Origin: Ruegeria lacuscaerulensis
GTDB lineage: Bacteria; Pseudomonadota; Alphaproteobacteria; Rhodobacterales; Rhodobacteraceae
DNA: 64,000 nt
NCBI RefSeq assembly: GCF_013031245.1
Contig: NZ_WPZL01000014.1
Coordinates: forward strand, 36,117-100,116
Direction of reading: 5' to 3'
Shown piece after piece: positions 20,016 to 27,572 of this stretch. The number at the start of each line of letters is the position of its first letter. Within the stretch, counting starts at the first letter, position 1. The notes under the pieces are model-generated. The model was not told where the DNA came from. It saw nothing but the letters and a program-made list of their open reading frames with translations, and ran no database searches. Both the position numbers and the translations under genes were made by a program.

Positions 20016-21104
20016 ATGCCCAACCGTTCCCAGATTCAGGCCCGTGCCGCGATGATGCGGGTGCGTTTTGAGGCCGCCGGGGCGCAGGTCGTGGACCCGC
20101 CTCTGTTGCAGCCGGCCGAAACCCTGCTGGACCTCTATGGTGAAGATATCCGGGCCCGTGCCTATGTGACCTCGGACGCGTTACGCGGCGAACAGATGCT
20201 GCGCCCGGATTTCACCATGCCGGTGGTTCAGATGCATATGAGCGAGGGCGCTGAGCCCGCACGCTATACCTATTCCGGTGAAGTCTTCCGGCGACAAGAG
20301 CACGACCCGGACCGGTCCAATGAGTACGTTCAGGTTGGTTACGAAGTCTTCGACCGCAATGATCCTGCCGGGGCGGATGCCGAGGTATTCTCGCTGTTCG
20401 CATTGCAACTGCGTGGCTTGCCTTTGCGCGCGGCGACCGGGGATATCGGTATCCTGACGGCGGCGGTGCAGGGTTTGCGCACGACAGATCGCCGTAAAGC
20501 TGCATTGATGCGGCATTTGTGGCGTCCACGCCGGTTCCGAATTCTGCTGGAACGTTACGCTGGGCGTAAGCCCGGCCCTGAAGGGCGCGATACACTTCTG
20601 GACGCCGAAAACCCGCTGGATGGTGACGTCCCAATGATTGGCAAGCGTCGCGCGTCCGAGATCGAGGCGCGGATCGAAGCTCTGCGCGAAGATCGCGAAA
20701 CGCCGCCAATTTCGGACAACGAACTGGCCGGGTTGGAAACGCTGCTGAACGTGCGCGAAACCATGCCATTTGCGTTGGAACAGTTGCGCGATGTGGCAGT
20801 CGATTTGCCGCAGATCACGCCAGCGCTGAACCGGCTTGAGGCTCGGATCGCTTCGCTTCAGGCGCGTGGTGTCGATGTCGAGACGTTGGATTTCGAGGCT
20901 GCCTATGGCCGCACTTCGATGGAGTATTACGACGGGTTCGTCTTTGGTTTTTACGCCGAGGGACGCCCGGACCTGCCGCCCATCGCGACCGGTGGGCGCT
21001 ATGACGCGCTGACACGGCAATTGGGCAACGGGGCAGAAATCCCCGCCGTGGGTGGCGTGATCCGCCCGGACCTGATGCTCGAGATCGAGGAGGACGCGCA
21101 ATGA
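20016..21104 (+). CDS. hisZ: ATP phosphoribosyltransferase regulatory subunit HisZ
   Basis: 362 residues, a HisRS-like catalytic fold without the anticodon domain. It shows VVDPPLLQPAETLLDLYGED, LRPDFTMPVVQMH and GEVFRRQEHDPDRSNEYVQV in place of motif 2, and ATGGRYDALTRQLGNG. With short-form HisG it makes the octameric ATP phosphoribosyltransferase and confers histidine feedback. It overlaps hisG by 4 nt (ATGA). Confidence 0.95.
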   Translation: MPNRSQIQARAAMMRVRFEAAGAQVVDPPLLQPAETLLDLYGEDIRARAYVTSDALRGEQMLRPDFTMPVVQMHMSEGAEPARYTYSGEVFRRQEHDPDRSNEYVQVGYEVFDRNDPAGADAEVFSLFALQLRGLPLRAATGDIGILTAAVQGLRTTDRRKAALMRHLWRPRRFRILLERYAGRKPGPEGRDTLLDAENPLDGDVPMIGKRRASEIEARIEALREDRETPPISDNELAGLETLLNVRETMPFALEQLRDVAVDLPQITPALNRLEARIASLQARGVDVETLDFEAAYGRTSMEYYDGFVFGFYAEGRPDLPPIATGGRYDALTRQLGNGAEIPAVGGVIRPDLMLEIEEDAQ

Positions 21105-21790
21105 GCCTGAAACTTGGCGTGCCCTCCAAGGGCCGGTTGATGGAGAAAACCTTCTCGTGGTTCGAAAAGCGCGGCATCACCCTGTCGCGGAGCGGGTCGG
21201 ATCGGGAATACGCGGGTAAGGTCGAAGGGATCGACGGGGTATCGTTGATCCTGCTGTCGGCCGGGGAAATCCCACGCGAACTGGCTGCCGGGCGCATTCA
21301 TCTGGGCGTCACCGGAACAGATCTGGTGCAAGAGAAACTACCGCGCTGGGAACAGCAGGTTGAGCAGGTCTCGAAACTGGGGTTCGGCAAGGCGGATCTG
21401 ATCATTGCTACGCCTGCCTGCTGGGTGGATGTCGATACGCTGGACGATCTGGATGCCGCGGCGGCGGCCTTCCGCAAGGCGCATGGCCACCGGCTGCGGA
21501 TTGCCACGAAATACCATCGGCTGGTGCGCGAGTTTCTGACCGAGGCAGGTGTGGCGGATTACACGCTCGTGGACAGCCAGGGCGCGACCGAGGGCACCGT
21601 CGTGAATGAAACGGCCGAGGCGATAGCGGATATCACCTCGACCGGTGAAACCCTGCGGGCGAACCACCTGAAAATCCTGACGGATGGGCTGATCCTGCAA
21701 TCGCAGGCAACGCTTTGGCGCAGTCGGGTGGCTAGCTATAACGACGACAGCAAGGCCGTTCTGTCCGAAGTAATGGATCGTCTGAGCTGA
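21101..21790 (+). CDS. hisG: ATP phosphoribosyltransferase, short form
   Basis: 229 residues, the short form that lacks the C-terminal ACT-like domain and needs HisZ. Motifs: LKLGVPSKGRLME at the N-terminus, LGVTGTDLVQE, LGFGKADLIIATP, and the PRPP-binding region VVNETAEAIADITSTGETL. It joins ATP and PRPP in the first step of histidine synthesis. Its stop abuts the stop of the convergent DUF1489 gene with no gap. Confidence 0.96.
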   Translation: MSLKLGVPSKGRLMEKTFSWFEKRGITLSRSGSDREYAGKVEGIDGVSLILLSAGEIPRELAAGRIHLGVTGTDLVQEKLPRWEQQVEQVSKLGFGKADLIIATPACWVDVDTLDDLDAAAAAFRKAHGHRLRIATKYHRLVREFLTEAGVADYTLVDSQGATEGTVVNETAEAIADITSTGETLRANHLKILTDGLILQSQATLWRSRVASYNDDSKAVLSEVMDRLS

Positions 21791-22222
21791 TTAAAGCACC
21801 CCGATTTCCGCCAGCGCGCGGTTAAGATCGTCGGGCAGGGCATCGTCCTGCTCGCGCCCCTGCGGTAGGTCGGCAGGGGTGTCTTCGGGTTTCAGATAAC
21901 GCCAGCCCTGGAACGGGCGTTTCAGGGCAGTTTGGGTTCGGTGCACCTCGGGATCCAGCACAATGGCGCAGCGGCGGATACCGTCTTCGCCGCGTACTTC
22001 GTCCAACCGCCGGATACGCTGACGGCACTGAATGACACCCTTGATCACCCAATATATTGATCCGCCATTCAGAATCTCGGCCTCGCGTTTGGGCCACATG
22101 CGGGTGACGTGGCGCGGGCACCCGTCCTCATAAAGCGGTTTGCGGCTGTCCTGCCACTCGATCAGCGTGTCGACGCTTTCCGATCCGACCGAGAGTTTTA
22201 TCAGGTTTACGTACTTATCCAC
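21791..22222 (-). CDS. DUF1489 family protein
   Basis: 143 residues from GTG 22222, the only usable start before the conserved NLIKLSVGSESVDTLIEWQD. The sequence continues VTRMWPKREAEILNGGSIYW and VIKGVIQCRQRI, then RCAIVLDPEVHRTQTALKRP followed by FQGWRYL. This matches DUF1489, an alphaproteobacterial family of unknown function. The start codon lies inside a perfect DnaA-box 9-mer. Divergent from nrdJ (129 nt). Confidence 0.85.
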   Translation of the reverse strand: MDKYVNLIKLSVGSESVDTLIEWQDSRKPLYEDGCPRHVTRMWPKREAEILNGGSIYWVIKGVIQCRQRIRRLDEVRGEDGIRRCAIVLDPEVHRTQTALKRPFQGWRYLKPEDTPADLPQGREQDDALPDDLNRALAEIGVL

Positions 22223-22223
22223 A
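22215..22223 (+). promoter_or_regulatory. perfect DnaA-box 9-mer upstream of nrdJ
   Basis: TTATCCACA, identical to the strongest E. coli DnaA box, lies 128 nt before nrdJ. E. coli nrdAB is known to be DnaA-controlled. Here the site also covers the GTG start of the divergent DUF1489 gene. About 0.5 perfect copies are expected by chance in 64 kb, so function is unproven. Confidence 0.35.
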
Positions 22224-22351
22224 GCTTTCCCACAGAGTCGTCCCGAACTTCCTCTTTATATTGTAGCTCACCAAGCGCCGTCATCAAGGTGTTGTGGTGG
22301 AGGTATGATTTAGGATAGTCTGGATACCTCTTTCAATACAGGGAATCACCA

Positions 22352-24634
22352 ATGAGCCGCTTTGCCGCCCCCATCGCCGAGCAGATCTGGGACATGAAGT
22401 ACCGCTTAAAGAAAGCGGATGGCACCCCCATTGACCAGACGGTCGAAGATAGCTGGCGGCGCATCGCCCGCGATCTGGCACGGGTGGAGAAAGACCCCGC
22501 GCATTGGGAAGAGAAGTTCTTCGAGGCGCTGGAGGATTTCAAATACCTGCCTGCCGGTCGCATCACGGCGGGCGCGGGCACCGCGCGGCAGGTAACCTTG
22601 TTCAACTGTTTTGTAATGGGCACGGTGCCCGACAGCATGGGCGGAATCTTCGACATGCTGAAGGAGGCCGCGCTGACCATGCAGCAGGGTGGGGGGATTG
22701 GCTACGATTTCTCGACCATCCGCCCACGCGGAGCGGATGTGCATGGCGTGGCGGCAGATGCCTCTGGACCGTTATCGTTCATGGATGTGTGGGACGCCAT
22801 GTGCCGCACCATCATGTCCGCCGGATCTCGCCGCGGCGCGATGATGGCGACAATGCGCTGCGACCACCCGGATATCGAACAGTTCATCACCGCCAAATCC
22901 GATCCGGCCCGCCTGCGCATGTTCAACATGTCCGTGCTGGTAACGGATGCCTTTATGGAGGCCGTAAAGGCAGATGGCCCGTGGGAACTGGTGTTCGGAG
23001 ACAAGGTTTATCACACCGTTCAGGCCCGCGACCTGTGGAACAAGATCATGCAGGCGACTTATGATTATGCCGAACCCGGCGTGATCTTCATCGACCGCAT
23101 CAATCAGGCCAACAACCTCAGCTATGTCGAAACCATCGCGGCGACAAACCCCTGCGGTGAGCAGCCTTTGCCGCCCTACGGGGCGTGCCTGCTGGGCTCG
23201 ATCAACATGGCGCGTCTGGTGGCCGAGCCGTTCAAAAAGAGCGCGCATCTGGACGAAGCAGCGATGCAGGAACTGGTCGCGACCGCCGTTCGGATGATGG
23301 ACAACGTGGTGGACGCGTCGAAGTTCCCGCTGCCCGAACAAGCCGCCGAGGCGCAGGCCAAGCGCCGTATCGGGCTGGGCGTGACGGGTCTGGCCGATGC
23401 TCTGCTGATGCTGGGGCTGCGCTATGGCTCCGACGAGGCGGCGCGTCAAACCGAACGCTGGCTGCACGCGATCGCCCGCGCCGCGTATCTGGCGTCGGTC
23501 GACTTGGCGAAGGAAAAAGGGGCATTCCCTTTGTTTGATGCCGAGAAATACCTGGCCAGTGGCACAATGCAGCAGATGGACGAGGATGTGCGCGATGCGA
23601 TCCGTGAGCATGGTATCCGCAACGCGTTGCTGACATCGATTGCTCCGACGGGGACGATTTCTCTGTACGCGGGCAATGTGTCTTCGGGAATCGAGCCGGT
23701 ATTTGCCTATGCCTATACCCGTAAGGTGCTGCAGAAAGACGGGTCGCGCACTGAAGAAGAAGTAGTCGACTACGCAGTGCAGATGTGGCGCGACCAATTC
23801 GGTGACAAGGAGTTGCCGGATTACTTTGTCAACGCACAGACGCTTTCCCCGTCCGATCACGTCAAAATGCAGGCGGCAGCGCAGAAATGGATCGACAGTT
23901 CAATCTCGAAAACCATCAACTGCCCGGAAGACATCAGCTTTGACGCGTTCAAGGACGTCTACATGCAGGCCTGGGATCAGGGTTGTAAGGGCTGCACGAC
24001 CTACCGCCCCAATGATGTGACGGGTTCGGTCCTGACCGTTTCGGAAAGCGACGACAAAGCGCCGGGCGAAAGCGCCAATGCTCCGCATGAGGTTGATGGT
24101 GGCGAGGTCGTCTATATGTCGGAGCCACTGGATCGCCCGCAATCGCTGGAGGGTTCGACCTATAAGCTGAAGTGGCCCGACAGCGAGCACGCGATCTATC
24201 TGACCATCAACGACATCGTGATCGGAGGCCGCCGCCGCCCATTCGAGGTGTTCATCAACTCGAAGAACATGGAGCACTACGCATGGACGCTGGCGCTGAC
24301 CCGGATGATCTCGGCCGTGTTTCGGCGGGGCGGAGATGTTTCCTTTGTGGTCGAAGAGTTGAAGGCTGTGTTCGACCCACGCGGCGGTGCTTGGGTCAAG
24401 GGCAAGTACATCCCGTCGATCCTGGCCGCGATTGGTGGCGTGATCGAACAACACCTGATCAATATCGGCTTCCTGGAAGGCGAAGGCATGGGGCTGAAGT
24501 CGGATCCTCAGGCGCAAGTCGTCAACATGGATGCCCCGCGTGGCAAGGCGTGCCCGTCTTGCGGGCAGTTTGATATGGTGATGATCGAAGGATGTATGAC
24601 CTGCCGCAGTTGCGGGCATTCCAAGTGCGGATAG
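22352..24634 (+). CDS. nrdJ: adenosylcobalamin-dependent (class II) ribonucleotide reductase
   Basis: 760 residues. The radical-bearing motif NPCGEQPLPPYGACLLGSIN places the thiyl Cys at residue 268 with the catalytic Glu two residues on. One redox Cys is in TLFNCFVMGTVPDSMGG near residue 89. Substrate and barrel motifs include GGGIGYDFSTIRPRG, SAGSRRGAMMATMRCDHPDI and SIAPTGTISLYAGNVSSGIE. The C-terminus carries Cys pairs (CPSCG, CMTCRSCGHSKCG) of the zinc/redox tail. It makes deoxyribonucleotides aerobically or anaerobically using B12. No nrdAB lies in the window. A B12 riboswitch would not be expected to fit, and none was recognised, in the 129-nt upstream gap. Confidence 0.96.
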   Translation: MSRFAAPIAEQIWDMKYRLKKADGTPIDQTVEDSWRRIARDLARVEKDPAHWEEKFFEALEDFKYLPAGRITAGAGTARQVTLFNCFVMGTVPDSMGGIFDMLKEAALTMQQGGGIGYDFSTIRPRGADVHGVAADASGPLSFMDVWDAMCRTIMSAGSRRGAMMATMRCDHPDIEQFITAKSDPARLRMFNMSVLVTDAFMEAVKADGPWELVFGDKVYHTVQARDLWNKIMQATYDYAEPGVIFIDRINQANNLSYVETIAATNPCGEQPLPPYGACLLGSINMARLVAEPFKKSAHLDEAAMQELVATAVRMMDNVVDASKFPLPEQAAEAQAKRRIGLGVTGLADALLMLGLRYGSDEAARQTERWLHAIARAAYLASVDLAKEKGAFPLFDAEKYLASGTMQQMDEDVRDAIREHGIRNALLTSIAPTGTISLYAGNVSSGIEPVFAYAYTRKVLQKDGSRTEEEVVDYAVQMWRDQFGDKELPDYFVNAQTLSPSDHVKMQAAAQKWIDSSISKTINCPEDISFDAFKDVYMQAWDQGCKGCTTYRPNDVTGSVLTVSESDDKAPGESANAPHEVDGGEVVYMSEPLDRPQSLEGSTYKLKWPDSEHAIYLTINDIVIGGRRRPFEVFINSKNMEHYAWTLALTRMISAVFRRGGDVSFVVEELKAVFDPRGGAWVKGKYIPSILAAIGGVIEQHLINIGFLEGEGMGLKSDPQAQVVNMDAPRGKACPSCGQFDMVMIEGCMTCRSCGHSKCG

Positions 24635-25129
24635 GTAAGAGAGTTTTTCTATTTTGTGAACCGCCAGACAATACGAACCCATTTCGGCGGTTTTGGCACC
24701 CATAAACAAGGTTATTGCTGCCCAAGCATTGAACACACCTTGTTTTCTTAGCATTTGGAAGGCGTCTGAATTGTAGAACGGGCGCTTTCCGCATTTTCCG
24801 ACCGTACCAGAGGGAATTGGCGTGTATCCTTTACTTTGGTAGTTTCTCCCGATGCCGTCGGCGCTGGATATTTTTCTCAGAAGTTTTTTCGAGTTGCGCC
24901 TGCAACGACCGGCCGCTGGTTGTGTTTTATTGATGAGCCCCATCCAAGTGGTCGAATAAGATTGTTCGTGCTTGACGGCTTTTGGTCCACCAGGACGACA
25001 GATTCCGACACGGGTCGATTTCGTGACTGAAGTGGAAGCATGCCGGAAGTTCTGCAATGACCGGATTGCATGGGTTATCGTGTTCATTGGAGCCAGGATC
25101 AAAAACTACATAACCGTGCGGATGTGAGA
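24635..25129. other. 495-nt intergenic region with a likely nrdJ terminator
   Basis: AACCGCC (24659-24665) and GGCGGTT (24686-24692), followed by further T, could end nrdJ transcription; the loop of 20 nt is long. The rest is AT-richer than neighbouring genes and shows no start with a good SD. A reverse-strand open frame over 24640-25102 continues the antisense frame of nrdJ, has no family resemblance and was not accepted as a gene. Confidence 0.4.
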
Positions 25130-25348
25130 ATGACAAAACAAACTGCGGTGCTTGAAAGCAAATTGACGTGCCCCGAATGCGGTCACGTCGAGGTTGAGAC
25201 AATGCCAACAGACGCCTGCCAGTGGTATTACGAATGCAAGTCGTGTGCGGTTGTTTTGAGGCCGCTTGAAGGCGATTGCTGTGTCTATTGCTCCTATGCA
25301 ACAGTCCCTTGCCCCCCAGTTCAGTTAGGGCATAGCTGTTGCGGGTAG
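25130..25348 (+). CDS. GDCCVxC-domain small cysteine-rich protein
   Basis: About 72 residues from ATG 25130 (MTKQTAVLESKLTCPECG). It has a zinc-ribbon-like CPECGHVEVETMPTDACQWY followed by YECKSC, then GDCCVYCSYATVPCPPVQ, and ends HSCCG. The GDCCVxC motif defines a small-protein family in which some members carry selenocysteine in place of a Cys. Homologues often lie near mercury- or metal-resistance and redox genes (knowledge of the family, not checked here). Twelve Cys in about 70 residues suggest metal binding or thiol redox chemistry. An in-frame start at 25070 is less likely. It sits alone between nrdJ and an unrecognised ORF. Confidence 0.75.
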   Translation: MTKQTAVLESKLTCPECGHVEVETMPTDACQWYYECKSCAVVLRPLEGDCCVYCSYATVPCPPVQLGHSCCG

Positions 25349-25706
25349 GTTTCGTCGGCTTTGTTGAACCCACTCTGTCAGAACAGTGGATCAGGGTCGG
25401 TGTTAATTGGTCTGGGCGACATTTCTTAGTACAGTTTTTCGCCTGACCAGCAGAGCAGAGGTGCGCCTCTTTCTAACTCTCGGGGCAATTAAAGTGTTTG
25501 CCATCTGCGAGAAGGTCGACGAGGTTAATTGCCACGATCATCGAAAAGCCGGTGGTTCAGCGAAACCGCCTCACGCCTGGCTGAAAAATGATTCTCTAAA
25601 GCAACAATTTCGTTAATGCTGCATTAACGTCTCTTTTCCGCCAAAATTTACACTGATAAGGGTGGCGATGTGAGCAGTGATATGTTGAAAGGTACGGGCG
25701 GGTACA
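25349..25706. other. 358-nt intergenic region, possible insertion-sequence remnant
   Basis: Starts with cggctttgttgaaccc (about 25354), which recalls the terminal repeat of IS5-family elements in roseobacters, from memory only. No transposase frame is recognisable; a 69-residue open frame at 25407-25616 matches nothing I know. From 25670 a short frame (GTG, MSSDMLKGTGGYNESRRKRS) runs 30 codons in another phase into the next ORF. Confidence 0.25.
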
Positions 25707-26222
25707 ATGAGAGCCGGAGAAAACGGTCGTATAGCCATTCGATGGGATCAAACGGAAATTGACGGACTAGAGGTAGCGCCTTTGTCTTACCTTAGTGTCG
25801 GCGCCGCCTGGGCATGGCGCGGACAAGCACGTTTCCTGGTTGATTCAGCCGATCAGAGTCAGCAAAGAAACGGTGGTGCACCGGGTCACGCCACGAGGAT
25901 GTTGAGTTCCTCCTCTCCGTTTCCGGATGTATCGGATGCGGCGAGCGGCCTTCTTGTTCTGACCAATGGGGCGCAGCAATTTACAGCGACGTTGATTTCA
26001 GGCGCAGGCGAATCGGGCCCGTTACTGGTATTTGAGAATGAATGCCCTGCGCGGGACCAGGAGTTCTGGATCAGCGCATTTACCGAAACTGAACTTCAAA
26101 GCGGCGAAGCAGCTCAGACAGACGACACAGTTATTGTATTTCCGCCCAAACCCCGGATGGATAACAGGTTGGCTTCTCCGGAGCGCCGATCGGTGGCCTA
26201 TGCCGGTCGCAGAGGTGACTGA
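25707..26222 (+). CDS. hypothetical protein
   Basis: 171 residues from ATG 25707; no strong SD precedes it. No family recognised. Visible stretches are SYLSVGAAWAWRGQARFLVD, GLLVLTNGAQQFTATLISGA and LLVFENECPARDQEFWISAF. There is no signal peptide or membrane helix, and the composition is acidic. It could be the N-terminal part of a roseobacter extracellular Hint-type protein, but no Hint motif is present. An overlapping upstream frame (see 25349-25706) suggests the true N-terminus may be lost by a frameshift. Existence as a gene is moderately supported by codon composition only. Confidence 0.45.
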   Translation: MRAGENGRIAIRWDQTEIDGLEVAPLSYLSVGAAWAWRGQARFLVDSADQSQQRNGGAPGHATRMLSSSSPFPDVSDAASGLLVLTNGAQQFTATLISGAGESGPLLVFENECPARDQEFWISAFTETELQSGEAAQTDDTVIVFPPKPRMDNRLASPERRSVAYAGRRGD

Positions 26223-26286
26223 TTAGTCGACCGGGCCGGGTGCCCTCCTAATCCGCAAAGTATCCCAAGCTGTACGAAAAGGCATG

Positions 26287-26314
26287 TTGACTCTGCGCTT
26301 TCTACGGATATAAG
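26287..26314 (+). promoter_or_regulatory. rpsD promoter
   Basis: TTGACT (26287-26292), 16-nt spacer, TATAAG (26309-26314). The predicted start near 26321 gives a leader of about 115 nt before rpsD. Confidence 0.65.
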
Positions 26315-26319
26315 CGCGG

Positions 26320-26434
26320 CTTCATTGGTGTTGGTGGCCCCCGTAAGGGGATGCCTGTCATGGGGGAAACCTCAAGAGGACAACGCCCTTCATAGTGGCC
26401 TGAACGGGCCTCGACCTTAAGAAGGAGATCAGCC
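26320..26434 (+). promoter_or_regulatory. structured 5' leader of rpsD
   Basis: The leader contains CCCC-GTAA-GGGG, whose C-run can alternatively pair with GGGGG at 26361-26365, then CCTCAAGAGG and a GGCC-TGAAC-GGGCC hairpin, ending in SD aaggag before GTG 26435. Mutually exclusive pairings suit autoregulation by S4, known from other phyla. I do not recognise a described family; the role is inference. Confidence 0.4.
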
Positions 26435-27055
26435 GTGACCAAACGCACGTCTGCCAAGTACAAAATCGACCGCCGGATGGGCGAAAACATCTGGGGTCGT
26501 CCGAAATCCCCGATCAACCGCCGTGAATACGGCCCCGGCCAGCACGGTCAGCGCCGCAAGGGCAAACTGTCGGACTTCGGTCTGCAGCTGCGCGCAAAGC
26601 AGAAGCTGAAGGGCTACTACGGTGACCTGACCGAGAAGCAGTTCCGCCGCATCTACGCCGAAGCCGAGCGTGTCAAAGGCGACACCGGTGAAAACCTGAT
26701 CGGCCTGCTGGAGCGCCGCCTGGACGCCGTCGTCTACCGCGCCAAGTTCGTGCCGACCGTATTCGCTGCACGTCAGTTCGTGAACCACGGCCACGTCAAA
26801 GTGAACGGCAAGCGGGTGAACATCCCGTCCTACCGCGTCAAAGAAGGCGACGTGATCGAAGTGCGTGACAAGTCCAAGCAATTGGCTGTTGTTCTGGAAG
26901 CCGTCGCCCTGGCAGAGCGCGATGTTCCTGACTACATCGATGCCGACCACTCGAAAATGACCGCGACCTTCGTGCGCGCACCGGGCCTGGGCGATGTGCC
27001 TTACCCGGTCATGATGGAACCGAACCTGGTCGTCGAATTCTACGCGAAGAACTAA
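26435..27055 (+). CDS. rpsD: 30S ribosomal protein S4
   Basis: 206 residues from GTG 26435 with SD aaggag. N-terminal [20 protein letters not shown], then [19 protein letters not shown], and the S4 RNA-binding domain [20 protein letters not shown] followed by [20 protein letters not shown]. It binds 16S rRNA and nucleates assembly of the small subunit. It is monocistronic, with its own promoter, leader and terminator. Confidence 0.97.
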   Translation: MTKRTSAKYKIDRRMGENIWGRPKSPINRREYGPGQHGQRRKGKLSDFGLQLRAKQKLKGYYGDLTEKQFRRIYAEAERVKGDTGENLIGLLERRLDAVVYRAKFVPTVFAARQFVNHGHVKVNGKRVNIPSYRVKEGDVIEVRDKSKQLAVVLEAVALAERDVPDYIDADHSKMTATFVRAPGLGDVPYPVMMEPNLVVEFYAKN

Positions 27056-27086
27056 TTAGCTTGCAGTGAAATACTGTTAAGCATCT

Positions 27087-27117
27087 AAAAAGGCTCCCGA
27101 TGCGGGGGCCTTTTTTT
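27087..27117 (+). terminator. Rho-independent terminator of rpsD
   Basis: GGCTCCC-gatgc-GGGGGCC hairpin preceded by A-run and followed by seven T, 32 nt after the rpsD stop. Confidence 0.85.
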
Positions 27118-27460
27118 ACCAAAAGCGCAATCGTTAGCGTTTCATGCAACTTCGACTGGAAATCCAAAAATATAGTCCGTTGCATATCAACTAAAACCCG
27201 TTCGATTTTTTCTTCGAACACAGCGATGGGAATCCATGGCCGAAAGCGCGGGCTCTTGCTGGCGCAAGGGTCGATTTATCTCGCGGCCCGCCTGATTGGC
27301 CCACTCAAGGCGTTAAAATTTCGGGCGACATCGCAGCATTTCCATTTCGAAGAGGCTTTTTGTGTGGAGCCGGGGGCGGAAGGCCTGTCTTGGTAAGACT
27401 CGGGGCCGGATGGGCGGAATTGCATACAGGTCACGGCGTCATAGGCCCTAGCTGAATGCA
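27118..27460. other. 343-nt intergenic region without a supported gene
   Basis: An open frame from 27229 (MGIHGRKRGLLLAQGSIYLA, to stop 27396, 55 residues) has fair codon composition but no SD and no recognised relatives; it is left as unproven. No promoter boxes could be fixed for the halogenase. Confidence 0.3.
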
Positions 27461-27559
27461 GGAAAGCTGCTATGTTTTTCCTAAAGCCAAAAGGGAAAGC
27501 TGTAATACAATCCTCAAAACCAAAAAGGGGAAGCAGCTATATATACCCCAAAACCAACA
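27461..27559 (+). repeat. three degenerate tandem repeats before the halogenase
   Basis: Three units of 32-34 nt begin at 27461, 27493 and 27527. Each starts GGRAAGC, passes through ct-rich TATRT or similar, and ends TCCT/CCCC + AAARCCAAAA. A fourth partial unit (gggacag) runs into the ATG at 27573. The spacing suggests repeated binding sites in DNA or leader RNA. Confidence 0.5.
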
Positions 27560-27572
27560 GGGACAGAAAAAC

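Noticed and set aside
22224..22351. Cobalamin riboswitch or NrdR boxes before nrdJ
   Set aside because: The gap is too short for a B12 riboswitch and no B12-box or paired NrdR palindromes were found.
23900..25102. 400-codon reverse frame covering the nrdJ end and the intergenic region
   Set aside because: Most of it is antisense nrdJ; the intergenic part matches nothing and lacks an SD.
27100..27396. 98-codon frame after rpsD
   Set aside because: Begins inside the rpsD terminator, has no SD and no known relatives; at best a 55-residue unproven ORF.
27461..27559. CRISPR array
   Set aside because: Units are degenerate and contiguous with no spacers, and no cas genes are present.
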